A stretch of 64,000 nt of DNA from CAVYWD01 sp963772225 (lineage in GTDB: Bacteria > Myxococcota > Myxococcia > Myxococcales > UBA5297). Positions 1 to 8,680 of this stretch are shown one piece after another; position 1 is the stretch's first letter; each line of letters opens with the position of its first letter. The DNA is taken from assembly GCA_963772225.1 (NCBI GenBank), contig CAVYWD010000011.1:1116001-1180000 (forward strand). The letters run 5' to 3'. A program made the position numbers and the translations under genes. The notes under the pieces were generated by a model, which was given only the letters and a program-made list of their open reading frames with translations, ran no database searches and was not told the origin of the DNA.

Positions 1-2
1 TT

Positions 3-131
3 TGGCACTGGGACGGCAACTCGCTCACGCAAGTGGACGAGCCGCTCAGCCCCTCCGGCATCTGGGGCCCGTCGTCCACCGACATTCACCTCGTCGGCCA
101 GGGCGGCGCGATCATGCGTCATTTGCCGTAG
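3..131 (+). CDS. C-terminal end of a WHWDG-repeat surface protein (partial)
   Basis: Reading frame 3 is open from the left edge to a TAG at 129-131 and gives 42 residues. It begins WHWDGNSLTQV and ends GIWGPSSTDIHLVGQGGAIM followed by four residues. The WHWDG and GIWG-SS-D-H-VG-GG-I pattern is the repeat unit of large secreted myxobacterial proteins that probably fold as beta-propellers. Only the last repeat is present and the rest lies outside the window. Ligand and role are unknown. Confidence 0.55.
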   Translation, partial: WHWDGNSLTQVDEPLSPSGIWGPSSTDIHLVGQGGAIMRHLP

Positions 132-814
132 GGACACTTTCGCCGCGCCGGCCTGCTTTTCACCTGATGAGGTCGCAAGGCCTTCTCGAAAAGCCGGAGG
201 AGGCGCGTCTCCTTTTCAAGAGCGCGCTCGGCTTTTCGAATTGCGTCGCCCCTATTCCGAGAAGCGCGGCGCCTCCGAGAAGCGCGCCGTACATCTCGTC
301 CAGGAAGTCGCACTCGTCGGGCCCGAAGAAGCCGGCGTCGATATTGAAAGCTGGCCGCGACAGCGCCGACCACAGTCCGGCGCGCCGGGGCGGAGGTGGA
401 TTTCAGCGCTGGGAGCTCAGCTCGAGACCGGAAGGCCTGAAGAGCGCGCGCGTCGGGCTTTGAACAAAAACGCACCGTTCGGCCAAAGCTCAGCGCGCCA
501 TTTCGGCACCCTTGGGCGAAAGTGCGATGGCCGTTCTGGTCTCGAGCCTGGTTCGGATAGGGTCCATGCAGCCCTGAGGGCCGGGCCGCGCGACGGAGAC
601 AGCCGCAGGGGTCGACGCCCCCCGCGCACCCCGAACGATTTGCGCGGGTCACAGGAGCGACGTGCGCTCCATCACAGCCGCACGGTGCGGAGCGAGGTCA
701 AATCCGGCCAACGTCGGGTCACGGACGCGGCTGGCAGAAGAGCTCGATGCTTTCCCAAGGCGAGCTCGAGGCGTTAGAGAGCTTGTCCACCGATTTGGAT
801 GAAAGGAGCATGCG
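132..814. other. 683-bp stretch without a convincing gene
   Basis: No start-to-stop frame here looks like a protein on either strand. The one frame with protein-like composition is on the minus strand, 160-402. It encodes a stretch containing AFNIDAGFFGPDECDFLDEM and GALLGGAALLGIGA and ends in TGA. It has no good start codon or ribosome site at its open end, so it may be a decayed gene fragment. The downstream part probably holds the promoter of the OmpA-type gene, but no -35/-10 pair could be assigned. Confidence 0.3.
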
Positions 815-2039
815 ATGAAGAAGCAGATTCTGCGCACGGCGGCGGCGGGCCTGTTCGCCGCGGGCTGTGTCACCTCGGGCGACGTTCAAAACGCCCTCGG
901 CGGCATGGGTCAGCGCGCGGTCAACGACGCCGCCGACAGCGCCTACGACTCCGGCAAGAAGGCGGCCACCGAAGGCCCCAACAGGAAGGATTCGAAGGCC
1001 GAGCCGGGCGGGAGCGAGAGCAACTCTTCGGCAAAGGCTGAGGCGCCCGCGACCAATGGCTCCGAGAAGTCGGACGCCGCGGCGCAAGGTCGCACGCCAG
1101 CCCCAGTGGGCGAGGTCTACGCCAACGAGTACGATTTCGTCCCAGGCGACAAGGTCCTCTTCTTCGAGGACTTCTCCGACACCGCGGTCGGCGAGTATCC
1201 CGTCAGGTGGACGCGAAAAGGCTTCGGCGGCGGCGATGGTGTGGAGGTCATCGTCGAAGGTGGGAGACACTGGCTGCGCATCGGCAAAGGCGCGGGCGGC
1301 GGCAGTCAGGATTTCATTCGGTCCGAGTTCCAGGACCTCCCCAAGAAGTTCACCCTCGAGTTCGACGCCTATATCGAGGGCAACACTTCCATCGATATCG
1401 CGACCGATTCCGCGACGTTCGCGTCGTTCGGCGCCTGGGGGATCACCGCTCAGTCGGGCACCTCGGCCGGCTATGACCAGAAAGGCTGGGTTGAGGCACG
1501 TGGCCGTGAGCGCCAGCGACACCTACCTGAAGCTCTACGTCGACGGCGTGCGCGTGCTGGTCGATGCGGACGGGGTGAGCCGCCCGATTCGGCGGCTCGG
1601 CATGAAGTTGCACAGCGAAAGCGCTGGCAGCCCTCTCATGTTCACGAACTTCCGCCTCGCCGAGGGCGGAAAGGATTATCGCAAAGAGCTGGTCACTTTG
1701 GGGCGCATCGTCACCCATGGCATTACCTTTGACAGCGGCTCCGACGCGCTCAAGCCTGAATCGGGTCCGACCCTCCGCAATATCCTGCAGCTCCTCCAGG
1801 AGGACGGCGCCCTGCGATTCGAGGTCCAGGGGCATACCGACAACCAGGGCGGCGACAAGGTGAACCAGCCGCTCTCGGAGCGGCGTGCCCAAGCCGTGAA
1901 GGCGTGGCTCACGAAACAAGGGGTCGCCGCCTCCCGCCTTGCGGCGCGCGGCCTCGGCGCGGCGAAGCCTATTGACACCAACGGCACCTCGGAAGGCCGC
2001 GCCAACAATCGGCGGGTGGAGTTCGTGAAGGCGAAGTAG
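815..2039 (+). CDS. OmpA-family outer-membrane lipoprotein, interrupted by a 1-nt frameshift
   Basis: The start ATG follows AAAGGAG (802-808) at 6 nt. The N-terminus (MKKQILRTAAAGLFAAGC) is a lipoprotein signal with the acylated Cys at residue 18. Then comes an Ala/Ser/Glu-rich linker, a jelly-roll-like middle domain (LFFEDFSDTAVGEYP) and a C-terminal OmpA peptidoglycan-binding domain with FDSGSDALKPES, GHTDNQGG and LSERRAQAVKAWL. The two halves lie in different frames. At 1490-1493 the sequence reads GTTGAGG, and removing one T restores WVRHVAVS into the second frame. OmpA domains bind peptidoglycan non-covalently and tie the outer membrane to the wall. The frameshift is either a sequencing indel or a true mutation. 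It ends at a shared terminator facing the transporter gene. Confidence 0.85.
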
Positions 2040-2103
2040 CCGGGGCCGCCGCGGCGCGGTTCGACCGCTTCGGGTAGGCCGGCGCTTACCCCTCACTCCA
2101 AAA

Positions 2104-2143
2104 GGCCGCGGCGCGCAGGGCCCAAGCCCAGCGCGCCGCGGCC
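2104..2143. terminator. Bidirectional Rho-independent terminator
   Basis: A perfect 13-bp inverted repeat (2104-2116 and 2131-2143, arm GGCCGCGGCGCGC) encloses a 14-nt loop. It is preceded by AAAA (2100-2103) and followed shortly by TTTT. It sits between the convergent OmpA-type gene and dcuB-like gene, so it can stop transcription from both sides. Confidence 0.75.
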
Positions 2144-2164
2144 GACGATTCTTTTGTGCGCCTC

Positions 2165-3520
2165 CTAGAAAGCGAGCTTCGACAGCGAATAGGCCACGAC
2201 GGTCGAGACGCTCACGCCAATCAACCCAGGGATCATGAAGCTGTGGTTGAGCAGGTACTTTCCGATGTGCGTCGTCCCGGTGCGGTCCATGTTGATCGCC
2301 GCGAGGTCGCTCGGGTAGAAGGCCCAGAAAAAATAGGCGTAGCTCGCGGGCAGCAGCCCCAGCATCAGGGTCGCCGGGAGCTTGAGGGCGATGCCGAAGG
2401 GGATCATGACCGTCAGCGTGGCGGCCTGGCTCTTCACGAAGGCCGACACGCAGAACATGGCGATGGCGAAGGTCCAAGGCGCGAACTGGACCATGCTGCC
2501 GATCTTTCCGATCAGGTACGCCTTGTTGCCGCTGACGAAGGTGTCGCTCATCCAGGCGATGCCGAAGATGGAGACCACCGCGATCATCCCGGCGTTGAAG
2601 ACGCTCGACTTCGCGACGTCCGACGCCTTGACGTTGGTCGCGAAGAGGATGAAGGCGCCGAACGCGAGCATCACGAACTGCACCACGGTGGTCATGGCGA
2701 CGGGCTTGCCGTCGATCACCGGGAGGATGTTTGGCAGGCGGTAGCCCGCGTTGACGGCGGTGTCCCGCAGGGCGAGCAGGACGATGAAGAGGACGCCCGC
2801 GAAGAACAGCGCCACCGAGGGCTTGGCGGTCTTGGGCAGCGCCTTGTTCAGCGTGGTGACCGACGCGTCGAGCGACTCCCGGAACTTCGGGTCCTCGAGG
2901 CGCTTGAGGAACTCCGGGTCCTCGTACAGGTCCTTGCCGCGGTTGAGGCTCCAGGTGGCCGCCGCCACGACGCCGACCAGGCCGGCGGGGATGGTGATCT
3001 TCAAGATGTCGAAGATGGTGACCGGCGTGCCCATCTTCGCCGAATACCCGAGGAAGGTGGTGACCGCCGCGGCCACCGGGCTCGCGGTGATGCCCATCTG
3101 CGACGCCACGCTCGAGATGGCCATCGGCCGCTCCGGCCGCGTCTTGGTCCGCAGCGCCACGTCGGCGATGACCGGGAGCAGGGCGTAGACCGCGTGTCCC
3201 GTCCCCACGCACATGGTCAGGGTGAACGTGCAGAGCGGCGCGAGGATAGTGACGTACTTCGGGTGGGCGCGCAGGAGCTTCTCGGCGACCTGAACCAGGT
3301 AGTCGAGGCCTCCCGCGACCTGCAGGGTCGCCGACGCCGTCACCACCGCGAGGATGATGAGCATGACCGCCACCGGCGGCTCGGAGGGAGCGACCCGGAA
3401 CAAAATCACGAGCACCGCGACGCCCAAGCCGCCTATCATCCCGAGGGCGACGCCGCCGCGCCGGATGCCCAAGAGAATGGCGCCGAGAACCAGTGCGAAC
3501 TGAATCCAAAACATGGCCAT
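2165..3520 (-). CDS. dcuB: Anaerobic C4-dicarboxylate transporter, DcuB-like
   Basis: A 451-residue inner-membrane protein of the Dcu family, which exchanges fumarate or other C4-dicarboxylates for succinate. Length matches the family (about 440-450). Typical stretches are visible: ASATLQVAGGLDYLVQVAEK, APLCTFTLTMCVGTGHAVY and PERPMAISSVASQMGI in the N-terminal half, and a hydrophobic C-terminal half. The resemblance is closer to DcuB than DcuA. The first ATG (3520) is preferred over a second in-frame ATG two codons on, because GGAGGT lies 6 nt upstream. The leader carries two hairpin-like motifs. Monocistronic, ending at the shared terminator. Confidence 0.9.
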   Translation of the reverse strand: MAMFWIQFALVLGAILLGIRRGGVALGMIGGLGVAVLVILFRVAPSEPPVAVMLIILAVVTASATLQVAGGLDYLVQVAEKLLRAHPKYVTILAPLCTFTLTMCVGTGHAVYALLPVIADVALRTKTRPERPMAISSVASQMGITASPVAAAVTTFLGYSAKMGTPVTIFDILKITIPAGLVGVVAAATWSLNRGKDLYEDPEFLKRLEDPKFRESLDASVTTLNKALPKTAKPSVALFFAGVLFIVLLALRDTAVNAGYRLPNILPVIDGKPVAMTTVVQFVMLAFGAFILFATNVKASDVAKSSVFNAGMIAVVSIFGIAWMSDTFVSGNKAYLIGKIGSMVQFAPWTFAIAMFCVSAFVKSQAATLTVMIPFGIALKLPATLMLGLLPASYAYFFWAFYPSDLAAINMDRTGTTHIGKYLLNHSFMIPGLIGVSVSTVVAYSLSKLAF

Positions 3521-3659
3521 GGCAGACCTCCAGCACCCCGGGCGATGACCATGGGGGCTTTCGTCTGCCGTTCAACAGCATGGGAAGTGCCGAGCGAGCG
3601 CCGGCCGTGTTCCTCGAGCAAATGCCGCGGATTGTCGTGTCGCAAAGCCCCGCGAACGC

Positions 3660-3763
3660 CCATGAGAGCGCTCATGGCAGGGGGATTCCTCCCCCGCGGA
3701 CGCGCGTCTTTTCGCGCCCTTCACGGGCCATGAGCCGCTGCATGGGAATGAGCAATCTCATGG
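3660..3763. promoter_or_regulatory. Repeated CCATGAG...CTCATGG arms upstream of the dcuB-like gene
   Basis: The arms CCATGAG and CTCATGG occur twice as inverted pairs: 3660-3666 with 3671-3677 (4-nt loop), and 3728-3734 with 3757-3763. Between them a GGGGGA/TCCCCC hairpin lies at 3680-3695. This is in the 327-bp space between the divergent transporter and TonB-like genes. Reuse of the same arms suggests operator half-sites or a structured leader. No regulator is identified. Confidence 0.3.
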
Positions 3764-3847
3764 GGATTTGCGGCCATAGGCTCGGGCGACTTCGACCCCT
3801 TGGGCCTTCTGGGATGCATCGGGGGATGGAGTTGACCCTTCGCGCGG

Positions 3848-5099
3848 TTGAGGTCGGGCCCGGCCTCTCGGGCGGACCTCGATAGGGAGCCCTGCACGAA
3901 CCCGAGACGAAAGGGCGGCACCACGCGGCATGGGAGGGCGCTGGCGGCGCTTTTCGCCTCGCTCGCGCTCCATGCGGCCCTCGTGGCGGTCGTTCGGTCC
4001 CGAATCCGCACCCCGCCGAGAGCCCCGCCCGGCTCCTCCACCGCGGTCCAGGTGCAGATCATCGAGCTCCCTCGGCGCGGCGCCGAGCGCGCTCCGCCTG
4101 CCTCGCCGCCCGGTTCACCGGCCGCTCTGCCGGCAGCGCCACCGTCCCCACTTCCGAGCGCGCACGCGTCGCGCGACCGGCGCCGCGGCGCGCCGCGCTC
4201 CCCTGCCGCCCAAGCGCCGCCGAGCGGCGTCGGCGATGGGCGGGCCGCCGCCGGAGCTGGCGCAGCGCCGGCGCTCGAAGGGGGCCCCGGCATTCCGGTC
4301 TCCCCAGAATCTTCCGAGGAGCCTCGACCTGAGCGGCCCGAGCCAGGGCACCGGCGAGGCGCTCGCCGGCGCTCCTTCGAGCGAGCTGGGCGTCACCCGC
4401 AGGAGCACCGACCCGGCCGAGGCGCCCGACGTCGCGCGCGAGGCTGGCGAGGTCAAGCAGCGGGTCGACGGGATGCTCGCCGACGCGAGCTCGCGCCACC
4501 GGCTCGCGACCGTGGGCTTCGACACCGAGGTTCTGGAGCTGGGGCGCGCGTTCGAGAGCGCGGCGGTCCTCGCGCCGGGCGAGCCCGAGCGGCGCTGGAT
4601 CGACGCGGGGCTCGCGGCCTACCGCGAGGAGCTGAAGCAGCTCGCGCAGCGGATGAGGCCCCGCGCCCTCGCCCCCGCCGCGCCCAATCGCGAGTCGACC
4701 TGGGAGGAGCGGGTCGACGACGCGCGGGCACGCGCCACTCACTCACCCGGGGACCGCTACGTCGCGCTCGTCGAGGTCCGGCGGGCGCCGAGGGGCGGCC
4801 TCGCCGAGCTCCGGCTGCTCGCGTCGTCGGGCGTTCGGGCCTTCGACGAGCGCGTCCTCGGCTGCGTGGCGCGCGGCCTCCCGTCATCGGCCGGGCGAGA
4901 GCCCGGCCAGGGGCAGCTCGCGCTCTGGGAGTTCGCCGGCGAGAAGCTGCCCGACTCCAAGATCGTCGAGGGAGCGAAGAAGCTGAAAGAGTTTGCCCTC
5001 CTCGACGTGGTGCCGCTCAAGGAGACCGTCGTGGAGCTCGACCGCGGGGGCCTCGTCGAACGGATGAAGTTCAGCGCGCGACTGCTCGCGATCTATTAA
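3848..5099 (+). CDS. TonB-like periplasmic protein, interrupted by a frameshift
   Basis: The first frame, from TTG 3848 (an in-frame stop lies at 3833-3835), gives a short cytoplasmic tail, one membrane anchor (LAALFASLALHAALVAVV) and the VQVQIIELP strand with a Pro-rich spacer typical of TonB. The second frame carries the rest: a coiled region (AREAGEVKQRVDGMLADASS) and a C-terminal TonB-like fold (DRYVALVEVRRAPRGGLAEL, FDERVLGCVARGL). The frames meet at a G5C4 run (4280-4288), where loss of one G gives a continuous protein. TonB proteins transmit proton-motive force to outer-membrane receptors, and this window has two such receptors elsewhere. Assignment of the C-terminal fold is by pattern only. 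Confidence 0.6.
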
Positions 5100-5222
5100 C
5101 TCAGGATGCTCAGGCAACGGCGCGCAGGTTTCAGACGGCGGCTGCCGACTGCCCACTGCGAGCTGACGACCGCGGGGCCGGCCGATCGTTCTCAGACTCA
5201 CTTCGATTGCGGCGCAGCCGCG

Positions 5223-6470
5223 CTAGGATGCCTGCGAAGCATCCTGAGGCTCTTTGGCGCGCAATTCCTTCACCCGACGCATCAGGACGACTGCAGCTTG
5301 ACCCGCGAAGAGAATGACGATCGGCATGAATGGAGCCGAATACCGCCCATGGCCCAGATAGATCATGTGAAGCACGGTGACGTAGAGCAGCAGTGAGATC
5401 ATCGCAATCGCCGGCTTGGATCTGCGCGAAAGCCACATCCCGATCAGTCCCATGAGGCAGACCGCCTTGTGCCAAAGGCTCACGACGGGGTCTGGAATCC
5501 CGGCGATGGGTCTCCAATAATACATCTTCCAAAACTCCCGGAACTTCCCGTAGGTGTACCAGGCGAGATACTCGCGGAAGTGGTCTCGAAAGCCCTCTCG
5601 GATGCGCTGCTTGGCGCGCGCGAGGTCGAGATCGTCGTTGGCCCAGGGGTCGTCCACGGTGTACCAGCGCACCTGCACGTCATCCGGCGGCCCGCCGCCG
5701 ATGAAGGTGCCGAGCAGAAGCGGATTGCCGCTCGATTTGGTCAGCGGAACGAAGTGGCCGGTCGCCCTATAGTTGCGGAACCACCAAGGCGCCAACGCCA
5801 GGGCGAGAAGGGAGAGCGCGACCGCCGCCGCCTTCACGAGAAGTCGAGGCGGCGCGCACCTCCAATAAATCAGTAGCAGGAAAAACAGCCCCGGCCAGAC
5901 GGCGACCGCCGGTCGGACATAGATCGACCCCGCCCAAGCCAGGGCGAAGAGCGCCGCCAGCCCGAGCGAAGGGGCATCGAGGATGCGTACCGCGGCCCAC
6001 AACATGAGCGAGAGCGGCAGCAGGAACAGGGCCTCCGTCAGGATGAGATTCCCCATCAACCAGAAGGGCGGATAGAAGGCGGCGACGATGAGCGCGACCA
6101 GCGAAGCTCGATCTGAAAAGACCCTTCTGCCGACCTCGAAGAACACGAAGAGCGCCGCGGAGATGATGGCCGACTGGAGCAGGCGCACGACCTGCTCGAA
6201 CGCGAAGCCGCCACCCATCAAGGAATAGAGAAGGGTCAGGAAGGCCGGGAAGCCCGGCATGATGAAGACCGTCGGGCGCGTCGGTTCGTCGTGCGTGAAA
6301 ACCCCGGTTTGAGCCCAGACGCGCGCGGTCTCGACGTACGAGCGGTCATCGGACGCGAGGTCGTACTTTGCACCGGCCGCCAGGATCAAAACGGCTTTCA
6401 GGACCAGGCTGAGCAGCAGGATTAAGAGAGCCCGCTCTCTGGGCGATGGAGTTTTCGATGGGGGCGCCAC
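5223..6470 (-). CDS. GT-C-type (ArnT/PMT-like) membrane glycosyltransferase
   Basis: A polytopic membrane protein with many hydrophobic segments and a first periplasmic loop containing KYDLASDDRSYVETARVW. The Asp pair in that loop is where GT-C enzymes keep catalytic or metal-binding acids. Enzymes of this class transfer a sugar from a polyprenyl-phosphate donor at the outer face of the inner membrane. As sequenced it is read in one frame with the preceding DUF2304 domain. The proposed own start is GTG 6470-6468, about 11 nt after a stop that appears if one G is removed at 6544-6546. From there it has 415 residues. The upstream GT2 gene would make the lipid-linked donor. Confidence 0.7.
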   Translation of the reverse strand: MAPPSKTPSPRERALLILLLSLVLKAVLILAAGAKYDLASDDRSYVETARVWAQTGVFTHDEPTRPTVFIMPGFPAFLTLLYSLMGGGFAFEQVVRLLQSAIISAALFVFFEVGRRVFSDRASLVALIVAAFYPPFWLMGNLILTEALFLLPLSLMLWAAVRILDAPSLGLAALFALAWAGSIYVRPAVAVWPGLFFLLLIYWRCAPPRLLVKAAAVALSLLALALAPWWFRNYRATGHFVPLTKSSGNPLLLGTFIGGGPPDDVQVRWYTVDDPWANDDLDLARAKQRIREGFRDHFREYLAWYTYGKFREFWKMYYWRPIAGIPDPVVSLWHKAVCLMGLIGMWLSRRSKPAIAMISLLLYVTVLHMIYLGHGRYSAPFMPIVILFAGQAAVVLMRRVKELRAKEPQDASQAS

Positions 6471-6481
6471 GAGTCGAAGCC

Positions 6482-6899
6482 TTATCGTCCTTCCTGGTCT
6501 TGGGCAGCTGACGGCACCTTCGCGCGCAGATCGTTGATCTCCGCCCATCTCCGCCCTCAGAAGCGCGCATTCTTGCGCGACCCTCCGAAGATGTTCGCTG
6601 TTTCGCGAGAGCGCGATGGTGTTGGCCAGCAGATTGACGAGAACATAGAGAAACGTCAGCGAGAACAGCGCATTGGCCGGCACCTCGACGTGCATGAGCT
6701 GCGCGAGTCGCCTGAGAAGATCAGGGAAGAGCGTCAGCATCAATGCCGCGCCGGTTGAAAGGAGCCAAAGGAGGCTTTCGCGCAGGCCAAGGCGGCCGCG
6801 GCGAAGCAGGAGCAGGACCCAGCCCAGAAGTGCGAGCAGAACCACCGCTGCAGACACTTGGAGCTCGCGCGGGAGCAGGGGCTGTGTCGGGGGTGTCAT
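6482..6899 (-). CDS. DUF2304 small membrane protein (probably separate, indel-fused downstream)
   Basis: The start ATG overlaps the stop of the GT2 gene as ATGA (6899-6896), a sign of translational coupling. The first roughly 115 residues have the DUF2304 pattern: an N-terminal membrane helix, LRESLLWLLSTGAALMLTLF, then ALFSLTFLYVLVNLLANTIA and a C-terminal coiled helix (LRRVAQECALLRAEM). DUF2304 genes usually sit beside polyprenyl-phosphate GT2 genes. In the sequence as given the frame runs on into the next protein. Deleting one G at 6544-6546 gives MAEINDLRAKVPSAAQDQ and a TAA at 6484-6482, a natural end for the family. The fusion is therefore likely an indel artefact or mutation. Confidence 0.6.
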
Positions 6900-7634
6900 G
6901 GTGTCGGCATCCCATCGCTCATCAAGAGCGGGGCGCGGGAATCCCGAGGAAGCAGGAGGAGAGCGAGGGTCACCTTGGCCAGGTAATAGAGCGTTCCAGC
7001 GGCATCGATGGAGCTTTTTCCGTGGCGCCGAGGCTCCATGCGAACCGGGACTTCGAGGACCCGAAGCCCACTTCCTGAAGCCGCGGCGATGGACTCGGGC
7101 TCCGGATAATCCGGCGAATAGTGCCTCGCAAAAAGCTCGATGGCTCGACGAGACGCAGCTCGGAAACCGGAGGTCGGGTCAGTGACACGCGCGCCGCAGC
7201 GCGCTCGCAAGAACCATGAGAGATAGCGGATTCCGGCTCGGCGGATCGCCGTTGAGCGGAAGCCTTCGCTCGCCAGGAAGCGCGAGCCGATGACCAGGTC
7301 GGCCTGGCCGCGCTCGATGGGTTCGGTCAACGCTCCGAGATAGCTCGCGTCGTGCTGACCGTCGCCGTCGACCTGGACGGCGATGTCGTAGCCGCGGTCG
7401 AGCGCCCAAAGGTAACCGGTTTGAACAGCCCCGCCAATTCCCAGGTTCACCGGGCACTTGAGAAGGGTCGCGCCGAGTGCTCTGGCCACCTGCGGCGTGG
7501 CGTCGAAGGAGCCGGACCACGCAAAGGTCGCACCGGGGAGCGTGTCTGCGCAGCGCGTCGATGACAGAGGGGAGACTCCTGGCCTCATTGTAGGCGGGGA
7601 TGATGACAAGCATCCGCTTTGCGCCGGTAGCCAT
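6896..7634 (-). pseudogene. GT2 polyprenyl-phosphate sugar transferase with disrupted catalytic motif
   Basis: The N-terminus (MLVIIPAYNEARSLPSVIDA) is in one frame. The rest (ALGATLLKCPVNLGIGGAVQ, AVQVDGDGQHD, DPTSGFRAASRRAIELF) is in another. Together they match dolichyl/undecaprenyl-phosphate mannosyl- or glucosyltransferases (GT2, DPM1-like), which charge a lipid carrier at the inner membrane. The join near 7514 reads as if 5 nt were missing where the family has VVDDGS, so both the frame and the first Asp pair are lost. The second DxD (DGDGQ) is intact. Start ATG 7634 has AAGGAG just upstream, and MLVIIP at 7613 is an alternative. The stop overlaps the next start as ATGA. If the deletion is real the product is inactive. 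Confidence 0.75.
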
Positions 7635-7914
7635 GAGCTCCTTCTCGGCTGGATCTGACGAAGTTCAATCGCGGCTTGGCCTCGGCAAGGAGATGATAGC
7701 GGACCCCGCCTAGCCGCGCCCAGGACATCCGAAGGCTCCAGTCAGCCCCGGTACGACCCAACAGGCAGGATGGATATCGTAGTGGAGGGTTGGCTGATGA
7801 ACAAGAAGGGCGGGGAGGGAGCCGGGGGGTGAGGCGCAGAGCGCAGAGAGGGCATAGGGGTGCTAGGGCCGTCGTGAGCGGCGATAGCGGAGAGCGAGAA
7901 GCCGAAGCGAGCGG

Positions 7915-8540
7915 TCAGTCCGGATGGCTCGGATCGATGGCGTCGAATCCCGGCCCGGGCCCCAGGTCGAAAGACTCCTGCGATGGTGGGTCGTGGCCTT
8001 TGGCGATCCGAAGAGGCTCGAAGGGAACGCGCAGGGCGACGAGCGTCTCGCGGGCGAGTGCCGGGCTGCTGACGAAGGCGCGTACGTCCCGGCGGCCGCC
8101 GCACTTGTCGCAGGTGAGAAGGTCGTGGTCGAAGACGCGCTTGAGTAGCTGAGCCCACGGCAGACGGTCGGGGCGCTCCTTCTTCTCGGGAGGCGGAGAC
8201 GGGCACGTTGGGCCGGCAGGCTCCCTGGGCTCTGGAGCCAGGGCCTGGCGCAGGCGCGAGCGGGCTGCGAAGACGCCCTGGTAGCCCGTCAGATGTGCTC
8301 GAGGAGGCGGCACGATCGCCGCGAGGCGCCGGCGGAACTGGTGGAGGGTGAAGCGCAGACGGCGCGTGTGCCGTCATGGGCCGGGCGGCGCAGTCGCAGC
8401 CCGATGCGGCCGTCGTCCCTGAGCCGCAGCCGTTCTTGAGAGAAGGGAGCCCGCAAGCCGTAGCGGCACAGGTGGAGCATCCCCAACCGGTCGTGCTCGT
8501 GGACGCAAGTGCCAGCCTCGATGGAGCAACTCGGCGGGTG
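7915..8540 (-). pseudogene. Remnant of an IS91-family (Y2 rolling-circle) transposase
   Basis: Two minus-strand frames joined near 8355 show the C-terminal part of IS91-type transposases: SIEAGTCVHEHDRLGMLHLC, LRLRDDGRIGLRLRRPAHDG, then RRRLAAIVPPPRAHLTGYQG, LPWAQLLKRVFDHDLLTCDK and CGGRRDVRAFV. The N-terminal zinc-finger and tyrosine-containing parts are absent, so this is a 5'-truncated, frameshifted relic with no activity. It lies between the GT2 gene and a second membrane transferase gene and may have rearranged the glycan locus. Confidence 0.7.
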
Positions 8541-8680
8541 GCCGGCGCGGTCGCGGTGCCTCAGATTCGGTAGGCACGGAGAGCGCGATCGACTAGAACC
8601 CATGAGCAAGGTCATGCGTGCCCTCGAGCTCGCTCAAGTCCGCATGACCTTCCGCCTATCGTTCGGGAGCCGAATTAGAC

